NCBI GenBank assembly: GCA_018333895.1
Contig: JAGXSJ010000137.1
Location: 26,242-90,241, forward strand
Reading direction: 5' to 3'
DNA from: Truepera sp.
GTDB lineage: Bacteria; Deinococcota; Deinococci; Deinococcales; Trueperaceae
DNA: 64,000 nucleotides
Positions 28,147 through 37,359 of the stretch are shown here, piece after piece. The notes beneath the pieces are model-generated. The model was not told the DNA's origin, searched no databases, and worked only from the letters and a program-made list of their open reading frames with translations. The stretch's first letter is position 1. Each line of letters begins with the position of its first letter. The position numbers were made by a program, and so were the translations under genes.

Positions 28147-29430
28147 CTAACCCGGCTCGAGCTGCGACTCGAGCGTTGGCAATATCAGGGTGAAAGTGCT
28201 ACCTCGGCCCAGCTCGCTGACCACCTCGATGCGCCCCTGATGCTGCAAAGCGATCTGTTGCGCGACATGGAGGCCGACCCCTGCCCCCTGGCCGCCGGAG
28301 TAAAAGCGCTCAAACAGCCTGGGCAGGTCGCGCTCGGCAATTCCAGGGCCCCGATCAACCACCGCCAGGCGGACCGTCTCAGCAGCGGCTGCGAGGCGCA
28401 TAGCCACAGCAGCAGCGTCGCCGGTAGCCTGCACCGCGTTGCGCACCAGGTTGCGCACCAGTTGGGTCAGGCGTTGCACATCTCCCACCACCGGTGCCGT
28501 GGCGGCCACGGCCACCGTTACACCGGGATATTCACGCGCTACCCGCTCCATCACCGCTGCAAGATCGACGATCTCCCAGTTCAGGGCTAGCTCGAGCTCG
28601 CCCCGCGCCAGCGTCAGCAGATCCTGGGAGGTATAGAGCAGCTCAACGGCGGCATCGTGGGCGGCGCCGACCCCCACGTCGTCAGGGCGCTGTGCCAACA
28701 GCCTCGCGAGATGCGCCGCTACCAGGGTCAGCGGCGCGGCCAGCTCATGGGCAATCTCGGCTAGCGCCGCGCGCTCAGCCTCCTGCCGGGAGCGAATCCC
28801 CTCCAGGGCGGTATTCAGAGCATGAGCAACGGACGCTACCTCATCGTCTGGCCCCTGATAGCTAGCCAGGCGCGGCCTGACCGGATCGACGGCACGGGCC
28901 TGAGTCGCCAGCGAGGCGAGCGGATCGAGCGCTCGCTGTAGTAAGCCCAGCCCGAGCAGCAGCGCCAGCAGCGCAATGATCGCGCCGCTCAGCAATAGCG
29001 CTCTTAGCAGCTCCTGCCTAACCAACAACGCCTCATCCAGGGCGAGGCCGACCCGAATAGTGCCAAGTGTGGCGCCGCCAGGCGAGTTCCAGGGGACGCT
29101 CGCCACCAACAGGTGCCGGCCGCCCAGGCTAACAGAGGTCGGCTCGGTAGCGAGCGGCAAAGCTTCGCCGGCCCCAAACGGCAGCACCACCTGGCCCGCC
29201 GCACTGACCATCTGCACCACCAGGGCGCCCTGGTTGCCCCCCACTAGCCGGGCGCCCACCTCGACCTCCTGGGTCAGTAGCTTAAGCCGCTGTAGGTCGC
29301 GCTGCAGCAGGTCTTCAAGCTGCGCCTGTTGCTGCCTAATAAACAGCAGATAGGCCAAGCCGCCAAACAGGCCCAAGCCGACCAGCAGCAGCACGCTTAA
29401 CAGCAGGCTCAGGCGCAGGCGGAGCGTCAC
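28147..29430 (-). CDS. Sensor histidine kinase
   Basis: HAMP-like region, H-box EIAHELAAPLTLV, RNLVRNAVQAT, GPGIAERDLPRLFERFYSGG, GVGLHVAQQI. Confidence 0.95.
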   Translation of the reverse strand: MTLRLRLSLLLSVLLLVGLGLFGGLAYLLFIRQQQAQLEDLLQRDLQRLKLLTQEVEVGARLVGGNQGALVVQMVSAAGQVVLPFGAGEALPLATEPTSVSLGGRHLLVASVPWNSPGGATLGTIRVGLALDEALLVRQELLRALLLSGAIIALLALLLGLGLLQRALDPLASLATQARAVDPVRPRLASYQGPDDEVASVAHALNTALEGIRSRQEAERAALAEIAHELAAPLTLVAAHLARLLAQRPDDVGVGAAHDAAVELLYTSQDLLTLARGELELALNWEIVDLAAVMERVAREYPGVTVAVAATAPVVGDVQRLTQLVRNLVRNAVQATGDAAAVAMRLAAAAETVRLAVVDRGPGIAERDLPRLFERFYSGGQGAGVGLHVAQQIALQHQGRIEVVSELGRGSTFTLILPTLESQLEPG

Positions 29431-29433
29431 GAG

Positions 29434-30096
29434 CTAGCGCACCACGTAGCCCAGGCCCCGCACTGTGCTGATTAGCCCTTCGACCCCGGCGGCGGCGAGC
29501 TTCTTGCGCAGATTGGAGATGAAGACCTCAATCGTGTTCGAGCCGGGCAGGTCGCCCTGATAGAGGCGCTCCTCCAGAGTCTCCTTAGAGAAGATCCGCC
29601 CGCGCTGCTCTAAGAGCAGCAGCAACACCTTGAACTCCTGAGCAGTCAGAGGGAGCAGCTCACCGCTGGCATAGCACGCCCCCGACTGCGGGTCGAGTGA
29701 GAGCGCGCCATGTTCGATCACCTGGAGGTCGGCTTGGCGGCTTCTGAGGCGCACATGTACGCGGGCCAGCAGCTCTGGCACGCTAAACGGCTTAGTGAGG
29801 TAGTCGCTGGCGCCGGCGTAGAGCCCTTCGACGCGGCTCTTGACGTCGCTGCGCGCGGTCAGCATCAGGATATTGGCTGGCGCTGCGCGGGTCAGCCACT
29901 GCGCCACCTCCAGGCCGTCGATGTCGGGGAGGTTAAGGTCGAGGATCACCAGATCGAAACGCTCGTTCTCGGCCTGTGCCAGCGCGTCGGCGCCGGTGTG
30001 GACCGCCACCACCTGATAGCGCGCCTGCCTAAGCTCACTACTCAGCAACTGCGCCAACTTAAGATCGTCCTCTACCACCAGGATCCGGGCGCTCAT
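29434..30096 (-). CDS. OmpR-family response regulator
   Basis: VVEDDLKLAQLL, LVILDLNLPDIDGL, C-terminal winged helix SNTIEVFISNLRKKL. Confidence 0.95.
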   Translation of the reverse strand: MSARILVVEDDLKLAQLLSSELRQARYQVVAVHTGADALAQAENERFDLVILDLNLPDIDGLEVAQWLTRAAPANILMLTARSDVKSRVEGLYAGASDYLTKPFSVPELLARVHVRLRSRQADLQVIEHGALSLDPQSGACYASGELLPLTAQEFKVLLLLLEQRGRIFSKETLEERLYQGDLPGSNTIEVFISNLRKKLAAAGVEGLISTVRGLGYVVR

Positions 30097-30533
30097 GGAA
30101 GTCTAGCCGGATCGAGGCGCAGGCCGCGGGTAATGCCGGTCGCGCGGTTGGTGAGCCGGGCATGCACGGTCGGCGCGCCCTGGGCTAGGTGCAGCTCGAG
30201 CTGATAGCCGCTACTAACAATAGGTAAGCCGCTGCGGGCATCGACCTCAAAAAAGGCGGTGAAGCCCTGCACGCTAAGCAGCACACTGGCCGGCTGAGCG
30301 TCAACGGTGGTAGCTACCGCCTGCTCGAGCCGCTCTACGCGCCTGTCCAACACGGCCTGCACCATCGTCCTCTGCCTGGCCTCAGCGGTAAAAGGAAGGC
30401 CGCCCCAAGCGTCGGCTGAGAAGGTCAAATGCACCACCTGCACAGCCGCGGGCTGCACCGCCGGGGCGCAGCCCGACAGCACCAGCCACAGCCCTAACAG
30501 CCACACAATCCGCGAGGTTAGCCCAGACCGCAC
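30093..30533 (-). CDS. Putative lipoprotein in the two-component operon
   Basis: Lipobox LVLSGC; 4-nt overlap with response regulator. Confidence 0.75.
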   Translation of the reverse strand: MRSGLTSRIVWLLGLWLVLSGCAPAVQPAAVQVVHLTFSADAWGGLPFTAEARQRTMVQAVLDRRVERLEQAVATTVDAQPASVLLSVQGFTAFFEVDARSGLPIVSSGYQLELHLAQGAPTVHARLTNRATGITRGLRLDPARLP

Positions 30534-30559
30534 GTACCCTCCCCAGGCTTCAGGCGGGT

Positions 30560-31108
30560 TCAGCCGTCATCGCCATCGTCGTCATCGCCATCGTCGTCGT
30601 CGCCATCATCGTCGTCATCATCGCCATCATCGTCGTCCTCTCCTCCCGCGTCATCGTCGCCACCAGGCGGCGCCGCGTCGCGGCCCCGGTCGCCGTCATC
30701 GTCCAACAGGTCGTCATCAAAGTCCAGGCGCCCGCTAAAGGTCCCCTCCGGCACGCGCCGCAGCAACAGCCTTAGGTCGGCAGCCTGCACCAGTGCTGCA
30801 AGCGGCTGCCAAGTTCCGGCATCGTCCAGCAAAAGCGGCACCCCCGTGGCATCGACCCGCCCCTGGCGCACCTCAACGGTGCCCGTCGGCGCCAGGATCA
30901 GCATCACAAAATCCTGGAGGCGCTCGCTCAGCATCAGCTCGAGCCGGCTCTCCACCACCCGCCCATAGCCCAGCACTACCTCACCGCGGCTATCGGTGAT
31001 GATCAGCTCGCTGCCGACTGGCAGCGACACGGCCAGCGCCGCGCCCGCCAGCAGGCAACAAGCCAACAGTAACCCTAGTACTCGGAACATCAGTAACCTC
31101 GTAAGCAT
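30560..31108 (-). CDS. Secreted protein with poly-Asp/Gly tail
   Basis: Signal peptide, LPVGSELIITDSRGEV domain, tail DDDDGDDDDDDGDDDDGDDDDGDDG. Confidence 0.8.
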   Translation of the reverse strand: MLTRLLMFRVLGLLLACCLLAGAALAVSLPVGSELIITDSRGEVVLGYGRVVESRLELMLSERLQDFVMLILAPTGTVEVRQGRVDATGVPLLLDDAGTWQPLAALVQAADLRLLLRRVPEGTFSGRLDFDDDLLDDDGDRGRDAAPPGGDDDAGGEDDDDGDDDDDDGDDDDGDDDDGDDG

Positions 31109-31169
31109 TCTACCGCACAGGGCGGACAGTTGCTGTCCACCCTGTGCCGGCAGCTCTCATTTATCCCAG

Positions 31170-32123
31170 TTAGCGGTCGTCATCATCGTCGTCGTCGTCA
31201 TCGTTGTCATAGTCATCGTCGTCGTCATCGTCATAGTCATCATCGTCGTCGTCATCGTCATCATCGTTGTGGTAGTCGTCATCTTCGCGCTGAGCCTCGC
31301 GTTGGTCGATAAACTTAGCTACGATGGTGGTGACCTCTTCCAGGCTGGGGTCACGCCCCATCGCCTCTGTCAGGAGCGCCAGCGCGGTGGCTTCGTCGAT
31401 GCCGGCCTCGACCAGATCGATCAAGGCTGCCGCTAAGGTGCTGTACTCCTGCAGGAAGATCCGGTGGTCGATGCCGAAAGCGTCAGCGCGCAGAGCCAGG
31501 AAGGCTTGGGCCGCTGCCACTGACAGGCCGGCCTCTGTAAGGTCGATCTTAGCCGCTACGATGGTGGTCGCTTCCCGCAGGCTGGGGTCGGTCGCGATAG
31601 TCTGGCGCAGCACTTCCAGGGCTTCGGCTTGGCTCAGCCCGGCCTCCATCAGATCTACCGTTGCCCAGACCAGGGTAGTAAACTCCGCCTGGAACAGCTC
31701 CGCGGTTACACCCAGGGCCAGCGCTTCGGCCTCTAGCGCCCACACCGCCGCTTCGATCCCCGCGATATCGACTCGCGCGATATCGTCGGCGTCTTCGCGC
31801 CAAACCTCAAACTCCAGGCCGGCCGCCTGTAAGGTGTCGCGCAGCGAGATTAGCTCCGCGCCGCTGATGACCACTACATCGTTGGTCTCGGTAACCATCA
31901 CCTCGAACGACCCCACCGTGCCATCGCGCTGCGAGATGGTCAGGGTGGCAAAACCGCTAAAGCCCTGCAGCAGGTCGAGATCGAAGTTATCGTAGACCAG
32001 TTTGCCGGCGCCGATCAAGCGGCCGGTGTCGTCTGTTAGCGTTAGCTGCCCAAAGGGGAGCTCGAGCGCCAAGGCGAGACTAAGACTAAGACTGATAAGG
32101 AGTATGGTTGCCAGCTTCTTCAT
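31170..32123 (-). CDS. Secreted protein with duplicated helical segment and poly-Asp tail
   Basis: Signal peptide; N-domain LPFGQLTLTDDTGR; two related ~73-aa segments; tail DDDYHNDDDDDDDDDDYDDDDDDDYDNDDDDDDDDDR. Confidence 0.8.
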   Translation of the reverse strand: MKKLATILLISLSLSLALALELPFGQLTLTDDTGRLIGAGKLVYDNFDLDLLQGFSGFATLTISQRDGTVGSFEVMVTETNDVVVISGAELISLRDTLQAAGLEFEVWREDADDIARVDIAGIEAAVWALEAEALALGVTAELFQAEFTTLVWATVDLMEAGLSQAEALEVLRQTIATDPSLREATTIVAAKIDLTEAGLSVAAAQAFLALRADAFGIDHRIFLQEYSTLAAALIDLVEAGIDEATALALLTEAMGRDPSLEEVTTIVAKFIDQREAQREDDDYHNDDDDDDDDDDYDDDDDDDYDNDDDDDDDDDR

Positions 32124-32198
32124 AACTTACCTCCAAGCAACAGCTTGCAGCGGCTACCTTAAGGTCACCTTAACGGCTTGTTCGGCTATAGTGGCGTC

Positions 32199-32468
32199 AT
32201 GACCTACCCAGCTTTTGAGGCCCGTGATCTGATCGGCGCCGTGCTGCTAAAGGACGCTGCACTGCTGAAAGACTGGCGAGCCGCCTCGCAACGCGGCGAC
32301 GTTCTGGCCGTCACGGTGCAAGGGATCGTGGTCAAGGACGCTGCCCTGGTCGAAGCGATTAAGCGCGCTGCGCTGCATCCTGCGCACATCCTGCAACTCG
32401 TGTGCAGGACGCAGGATACGGCCTACCGTTGCGACCCCGCCACCGCCACCGTGTCGGAGCCGTCGTGA
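32199..32468 (+). CDS. Small hypothetical protein, GTGA-coupled to the downstream hydrolase
   Basis: ORF MTYPAFEARDLIGAVLLKDAALLKDW...; stop overlaps GTG at 32465. Confidence 0.6.
   Translation: MTYPAFEARDLIGAVLLKDAALLKDWRAASQRGDVLAVTVQGIVVKDAALVEAIKRAALHPAHILQLVCRTQDTAYRCDPATATVSEPS
32377..32416 (+). repeat. Compound small palindrome within the small ORF
   Basis: ATCCTGCG-CACA-TCCTGCA-ACTCGTG-TGCAGGA-CGCAGGAT: two nested hairpins. Confidence 0.8.
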
Positions 32469-33241
32469 AGCTGCCGCTCGGCGACGCCATCGTCACGGTG
32501 GGGCTTAGCCTCGGCCCGCCGGTGATCTTTTTGCACGCCTTCCCGCTCGACGGCCGGATGTGGGCGCCGCAGTTGGGGGTTGTCAAGGAGCTAGGCTTCA
32601 CGCCGCTGACGGTAAACGCACCGGGTTTTGGCGGCTCGAGCCTAGTCGGGCTCTGCGACATGGAGCGCTACGCCGATAACGCTTACGCCGTTTGGCAAGC
32701 GCTCGAGCTGACCCCGGCGGTGGTGGTCGGCCTGTCGATGGGCGGCTACGCCGCGCTGCGCCTCGTTGAGCGCCACCCCGAGCTGCTGCGCGGCCTGGTG
32801 CTGGCCAACACCAAAGCCGAGGCCGATACCCCGGAAGCTGCCGAGGGGCGGCGGCAGACGGCGCAGCGCGTGCTAAGCGAAGGGAGCACGGTGCTGCGGG
32901 AGACGCTGCTGCCGAAGCTGGTCTATGCCCCCAGCCCGGCACTGCGCTCTCAGCTCGAGGCCGCCCTGGCCGAAGCGCCACCCGAGGCGGTCAGCGCTGC
33001 GCTCCGGGGGATGGCTATCCGCCCCGACTCGCGCCGGCTGTTGGCAGACATTACCGTCCCGACCCTGGTAATCGGCGCCGAGCACGACCCGCTGACTCCT
33101 CCAGCGTTAGCTGCAAGCCTGGCTGAAGCTATTCCAGGGGCTGCTCTAGCGGTTATCCCCGGCGCCGGGCATCTGAGCAACCTTGAGGCGCCGGAAGCGT
33201 TCAACGCGGCCTTGCACAGCTTTCTGCAGGGACTGGCCTAA
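32465..33241 (+). CDS. Alpha/beta-fold hydrolase
   Basis: VIFLHAFPLDGRMWAPQL, VGLSMGGYAAL, GAGHLSNLEAPEAFNAAL. Confidence 0.9.
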   Translation: MKLPLGDAIVTVGLSLGPPVIFLHAFPLDGRMWAPQLGVVKELGFTPLTVNAPGFGGSSLVGLCDMERYADNAYAVWQALELTPAVVVGLSMGGYAALRLVERHPELLRGLVLANTKAEADTPEAAEGRRQTAQRVLSEGSTVLRETLLPKLVYAPSPALRSQLEAALAEAPPEAVSAALRGMAIRPDSRRLLADITVPTLVIGAEHDPLTPPALAASLAEAIPGAALAVIPGAGHLSNLEAPEAFNAALHSFLQGLA

Positions 33242-34388
33242 GCCCTTCCCGCTGCAAGATGTCGGCCACGATCCGCGCGCTGCCACCCGCCTCCCCCATC
33301 CGTTCGCGGCCTGCGCGAGCAGCGCGCTCGTAGCGCTCGGAGTCGGACCAGAGCGCCCGCAGCGCCGCCGCCAGGGCTACCGGTTCCGCCGGAGCCACGG
33401 TTAGGGCCGCGCCCAACAAGCGAGTCTGGTTGCGCAAAAAACCGCGTGAATAATAGGGCGCGACCGGAAACGCCACTACCGGCTTGCCGAGTGCCGCGGC
33501 CTGCTCATGGGCGGTGCCGGCAGTGCCGATGACCAGGTCGCAGGCGTGCAGGATGTCGGCAAAGCGCTCGCGCAAAACCGGCACCGCAGTACTGCCGCAG
33601 CGCAGCCTGATCCGTCCTGGAGCGAGCACTTCGCGCTGCCACCCTGCTGGCGACGGGAGCGCGTCCAGCTCCAGAGCCCAGGCCACCACCCCCTGTGCTT
33701 CCGGCCAGTGAGTCATGGCCTTCAGCATCAGCGCTAGCGCCTCGGCGGCATAGCCCCTGCTCCCCGGCAAGAGCGCCACTACCGGCGGTTTTAGACCCAA
33801 CGGCCGCGGGATAACGCTCAGCGCGTCGAGCATGGGGTTGCCCAGGCTGGTCACCTGCGGCACCCCCTTGGCTCTGAGGAGCACAGCGGTAGGCTCATCG
33901 CGGACGTAGACCTGCCGGACCAGGCGGCGCATCAGGAAGCGCTCGAGCCCGGTGAACTCCTCCATGAACAACCGGTGCGGGGGAGGCCGGCCCTCAGCAG
34001 CATGGTAGGCCGAGATCAGCGGCTGCACCTGGTAGCGCCGCTGCGTCCTGACCTGGCTGGCTAGCAGCAGCGCGTACACATCGCCCACTACCAGCAGCAG
34101 GTCGGTCTTAAGCCGCCGCAAGTCGCGGAGCTGCCGCCAGGTCATAGCCAGGAAGCCGGCGCGCAGGTCAGCTACTAGTAGCCGCGGATGGTGCAGCAGT
34201 AAGCCTCCGCTCGGCATCACCCGGCGCGGCCCCAGAATCGGGATGTTTAGCGGCTCGTAGGCCCGGCCCGCATCTACAATCGGGAAGGCTTGCACCTGCC
34301 AAGAGGGAGTAGCCTTAAGCAGCTCGGCGGCCAGCAGCGCGCCGACAGCATCCTCGCCATAACCGTTGGAGAGGATCGTTGTTACCAA
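33201..34388 (-). CDS. Lipid-A-disaccharide synthase-related protein
   Basis: SNGYGEDAVGALLAAELL, LLPGSRGYAAEALALML, VIGTAGTAHEQAAALGKPVVAFP. Confidence 0.8.
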   Translation of the reverse strand: MVTTILSNGYGEDAVGALLAAELLKATPSWQVQAFPIVDAGRAYEPLNIPILGPRRVMPSGGLLLHHPRLLVADLRAGFLAMTWRQLRDLRRLKTDLLLVVGDVYALLLASQVRTQRRYQVQPLISAYHAAEGRPPPHRLFMEEFTGLERFLMRRLVRQVYVRDEPTAVLLRAKGVPQVTSLGNPMLDALSVIPRPLGLKPPVVALLPGSRGYAAEALALMLKAMTHWPEAQGVVAWALELDALPSPAGWQREVLAPGRIRLRCGSTAVPVLRERFADILHACDLVIGTAGTAHEQAAALGKPVVAFPVAPYYSRGFLRNQTRLLGAALTVAPAEPVALAAALRALWSDSERYERAARAGRERMGEAGGSARIVADILQREGLRPVPAESCARPR

Positions 34389-34946
34389 TTAAAACTCCCA
34401 CACTCGCAGCACGATCTGCCCCTGGTGCAAGCGGGCGATCTCCGGTAAGGCGGGTCGGCTAGCATGGTCGCCCGCTTGGGCTAAAGCGCCGGCAATGCGC
34501 AACTGCGGCGACAGGATCTGCTGCGCCCAGATGAAGGCCTGTTCATTCCCGCCGGCGCCGGCATGCGCCAGGCCGCGTAGCGTTCCGATGACGATGATGT
34601 CGTCTTCGGCGATCAGCTCGGCGCCCGAATTGACGTCGCCCAGGACGATGACCGAGCCGCTCGACTCGACGCGCGCCCCGCTACGGACGGTGCGGGTGAT
34701 GATCACCGTCTCACCGCGCGCGGCGGTCACCGCACCGGGTGGGCGCACCTCCAGCACCTCGCCGCCAGCCTCCTTAACCGCTTGGGCCGCCGCTGCTAGC
34801 AGCTCCCAGGGCAACCGCTCGGTGACTTCTAGATGGACTCTGCTGAGCAATTCGCGCTGCTCGGCGACCGCTGCCTGCACCGCCGAGGCAGTATCTTGTG
34901 CGTCGAGGCTTAGGACGATACCGCCGCGCGTACCGCGAGTCTTCAT
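34389..34946 (-). CDS. minC: Septum site-determining protein MinC
   Basis: VRSGARVESSGSVIVLGDVNSGAELIAEDDIIVIGTLRGLAHAGAGGN C-terminal MinC domain. Confidence 0.88.
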   Translation of the reverse strand: MKTRGTRGGIVLSLDAQDTASAVQAAVAEQRELLSRVHLEVTERLPWELLAAAAQAVKEAGGEVLEVRPPGAVTAARGETVIITRTVRSGARVESSGSVIVLGDVNSGAELIAEDDIIVIGTLRGLAHAGAGGNEQAFIWAQQILSPQLRIAGALAQAGDHASRPALPEIARLHQGQIVLRVWEF

Positions 34947-36721
34947 GGACTAACTCCCCAATAAGCGGCCATAAAATCGCGGGCGGTAGGCACCGCCACC
35001 GTAGCGCTCGAGCCGCCGTGCTCGATAAAGACTACCACGGCCAGCTCAGGATTTTCGATCGGGCCGTAGCCCATAAACCAGGCGTGAAAGTAGCCGTCGC
35101 CACGTGGGTTTTGCGCCGTGCCTGTCTTTCCGGCCACGTTGATGGGAAAGACGCGCGGACCCATCACTCGCTGGGCAGGGAAGTCGGTAAATAGCATCCG
35201 CAAGCCTTCTTGCAGCGTCCGCCAGTGGCGTCCCGGCACTGCCGTCACCTCGGAAGCCACCGGCTCGTCGCCGATGGCCTTGATCAGTCGTGGCTGCACC
35301 CTAGTACCCCCTAGCGCCAGGGTCGAGATGAGCTGCGCCACCTGCAACGGCGTGGCCAGCATATCGCCCTGCCCAATAGCGATATTAAGCGTGTCACCAG
35401 GGCGCCAGGGGTGCCCCCTGACCTCGCGCGAGGAGGCGTCGGTAGGCACGCGCCCGGCCTTCTCTTCCGGTAAACCCACTCCGATTCGCTGCCCAAAGCC
35501 GAACTCTAATGCGCGCTCGGTAAGGCTACGCACAAACGGCGCCCAGCCCACCGTCCAGCCGGCGGTGCCGGCAATCGCGTTCCAGAAGAAAGTATTACAA
35601 CTGTCGGCAATAGCCTGTCGGACATCTTGGTTGCCACGAAACCCCGGCGCCCAGTTGCGCCAGGTAATGCCGGCGAAGGTGAATGTTCCAGAGCACGGGA
35701 AGCGGCTCCCGGGAGCGATGAATCCCCCCTCTAAGAGCGCCGAGCCGGTGACCAGCTTAAAGGTCGAAGCCGGCTCATAGGCCTCCACCGCCCGATTGAG
35801 CAGCGTGAAGTTGACGCTGTCATTAAGCAGCGCCGTAATCTGCTCGGCCGGGCTAGGACGGCGAGTAAAGAGGTTCTGATCAAAGGTGGGCTGGCTGGCC
35901 ATGGCCAAAATGTCGCCAGTCTGAGGATTAAGGGCGATGATAGCCCCCCGCACTACCGACTCCGGTGGCAAGCCCCGGCTACGCCGGTCAGCGTTTACAT
36001 AAGGCAGAGCGTTCTTCAGCGCCTCTTCGGCCAGGTGCTGCACGGTCGGATCGATCGTTAAAGTCACATCTTGCCCCGGCCGGGCTGGCAAGATGGTGCG
36101 GCGGTTAAGCACCGTCCCGCGGTTATCCACTTCGACGAGCGCAGCTCCGGGCACCCCAAAAAGCACGCTCTGCAGGCCAGCTTCGAGCCCCATCTGACCC
36201 ACTAGGTCACCCAAGGCATGACCGGGGAAGCGCCACGGATCGGCTTCAGTGGTGTAACCCACCACGTGTGCCGCTAAATTGGTGGGGTAGGTGCGCTCTA
36301 CCCGCTGGCGCAGGTAGAGGTTAGGTTGGCCGGCGGTAAGCTCCTGGAGCGCCGGGATCAGCTCCTCGCGGATGTTCCAAGCTATGACCGCCGCCCCCTC
36401 AAGACGTTCGCGGGCGTTGTTAGGGTCTGGCGGACGCGGGTCGCCCGTTAGTCCCAGCGAGAACCGAATCCGCTCCCAGTTTAGAATCTCCCCGCCGCGA
36501 TACATCAAGTCCACGGCGATCCGGTTATCGGCCAGCACCGTGCCGTCGCTAGCAAGAATCCGCCCTCTGAGCGGCATTATCCGTTCTTGGCGCAAGAAGT
36601 TCTCGGCACTGAGGGCACGAAACTCCTCGGCCAGCGCAAACTGCAAGTACATTAGCCGTCCCACAAAGATCGCCAACACCGTCAAGATCAGGGCTAAGAA
36701 CAGGCGGAGGCGATAGCTCAC
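34943..36721 (-). CDS. mrdA: Penicillin-binding protein 2 (elongation transpeptidase)
   Basis: PASTFKLVTGSALLEGG, SCNTFFWN, GKTGTAQNPRG. GTG start at 36721 (GTGA overlap with mreD) preferred over listed 732-aa ORF. Confidence 0.92.
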   Translation of the reverse strand: MSYRLRLFLALILTVLAIFVGRLMYLQFALAEEFRALSAENFLRQERIMPLRGRILASDGTVLADNRIAVDLMYRGGEILNWERIRFSLGLTGDPRPPDPNNARERLEGAAVIAWNIREELIPALQELTAGQPNLYLRQRVERTYPTNLAAHVVGYTTEADPWRFPGHALGDLVGQMGLEAGLQSVLFGVPGAALVEVDNRGTVLNRRTILPARPGQDVTLTIDPTVQHLAEEALKNALPYVNADRRSRGLPPESVVRGAIIALNPQTGDILAMASQPTFDQNLFTRRPSPAEQITALLNDSVNFTLLNRAVEAYEPASTFKLVTGSALLEGGFIAPGSRFPCSGTFTFAGITWRNWAPGFRGNQDVRQAIADSCNTFFWNAIAGTAGWTVGWAPFVRSLTERALEFGFGQRIGVGLPEEKAGRVPTDASSREVRGHPWRPGDTLNIAIGQGDMLATPLQVAQLISTLALGGTRVQPRLIKAIGDEPVASEVTAVPGRHWRTLQEGLRMLFTDFPAQRVMGPRVFPINVAGKTGTAQNPRGDGYFHAWFMGYGPIENPELAVVVFIEHGGSSATVAVPTARDFMAAYWGVSP

Positions 36722-37212
36722 AGCAGCTCCTTGCGAAACAGCGAGCTCTTGGCTACCAACGCCTCGCCCCACGGCAGCAGCCAGACGGCCGCCAGCAGGG
36801 TGAGGACGGTTTCCGGGAGGGCTATTCGCGTCAAGATACCAACGACATCGCCAGGCTCGTGCAGCCACCAGAGCAGGATTAGAAAAACCAACCACTTGGC
36901 AATCTGAGCGAAGCCAACGATCAGCAGGCGCTCGAGCAGTCCCCCGTGGCTGATTAGGGAACGCGCCAACGAGGCCACTAGCGCCGCGCCGGCTAAGCCC
37001 AAAGCGTGAAAGCCCAGCGCTCCGTGCCCCATTACGTCCTGCAACAGACCTACACCGTAGCCGAGCACTACCAATTGCCAGGCAGGGAGCCGCCACAGCG
37101 TGGTCAGCATGGCCAGCAAGAACAGATCCGGTGTCGGCCAAGGGGCTAGCAACACCGTAAGCGCACCCTGGAGAATCAACAGTGCAAGGTAGAAAAGCAA
37201 CAGGCGCACCAC
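36718..37212 (-). CDS. mreD: Rod shape-determining protein MreD-like
   Basis: Small polytopic protein preceding PBP2: GLLQDVMGHGALGFHALGLAG. Confidence 0.75.
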   Translation of the reverse strand: MVRLLLFYLALLILQGALTVLLAPWPTPDLFLLAMLTTLWRLPAWQLVVLGYGVGLLQDVMGHGALGFHALGLAGAALVASLARSLISHGGLLERLLIVGFAQIAKWLVFLILLWWLHEPGDVVGILTRIALPETVLTLLAAVWLLPWGEALVAKSSLFRKELL

Positions 37213-37359
37213 CTCTTTACTCTACCGCGCAGGGGTGAGATATATTGCATATACCCCCGGCAGCAAGACCGTATCAGGGCTGGTATCCTTAGGCGCTGGG
37301 TCGCTAACGACCTGCTTGGGAGGCTTACGGTTAACCAGGCTGACTCTGTCTCTAACACT

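Noticed and set aside
31130-31436. Plus-strand ORFs of His/Arg or Val/Ile repeats
   Set aside because: Antisense translations of the poly-Asp codon tract; no independent coding evidence.
34943-37141. 732-aa version of PBP2 with a novel 140-aa N-terminus
   Set aside because: The N-terminal part is an out-of-frame read of mreD; PBP2 more likely begins at the GTG (36721) overlapping the mreD stop.
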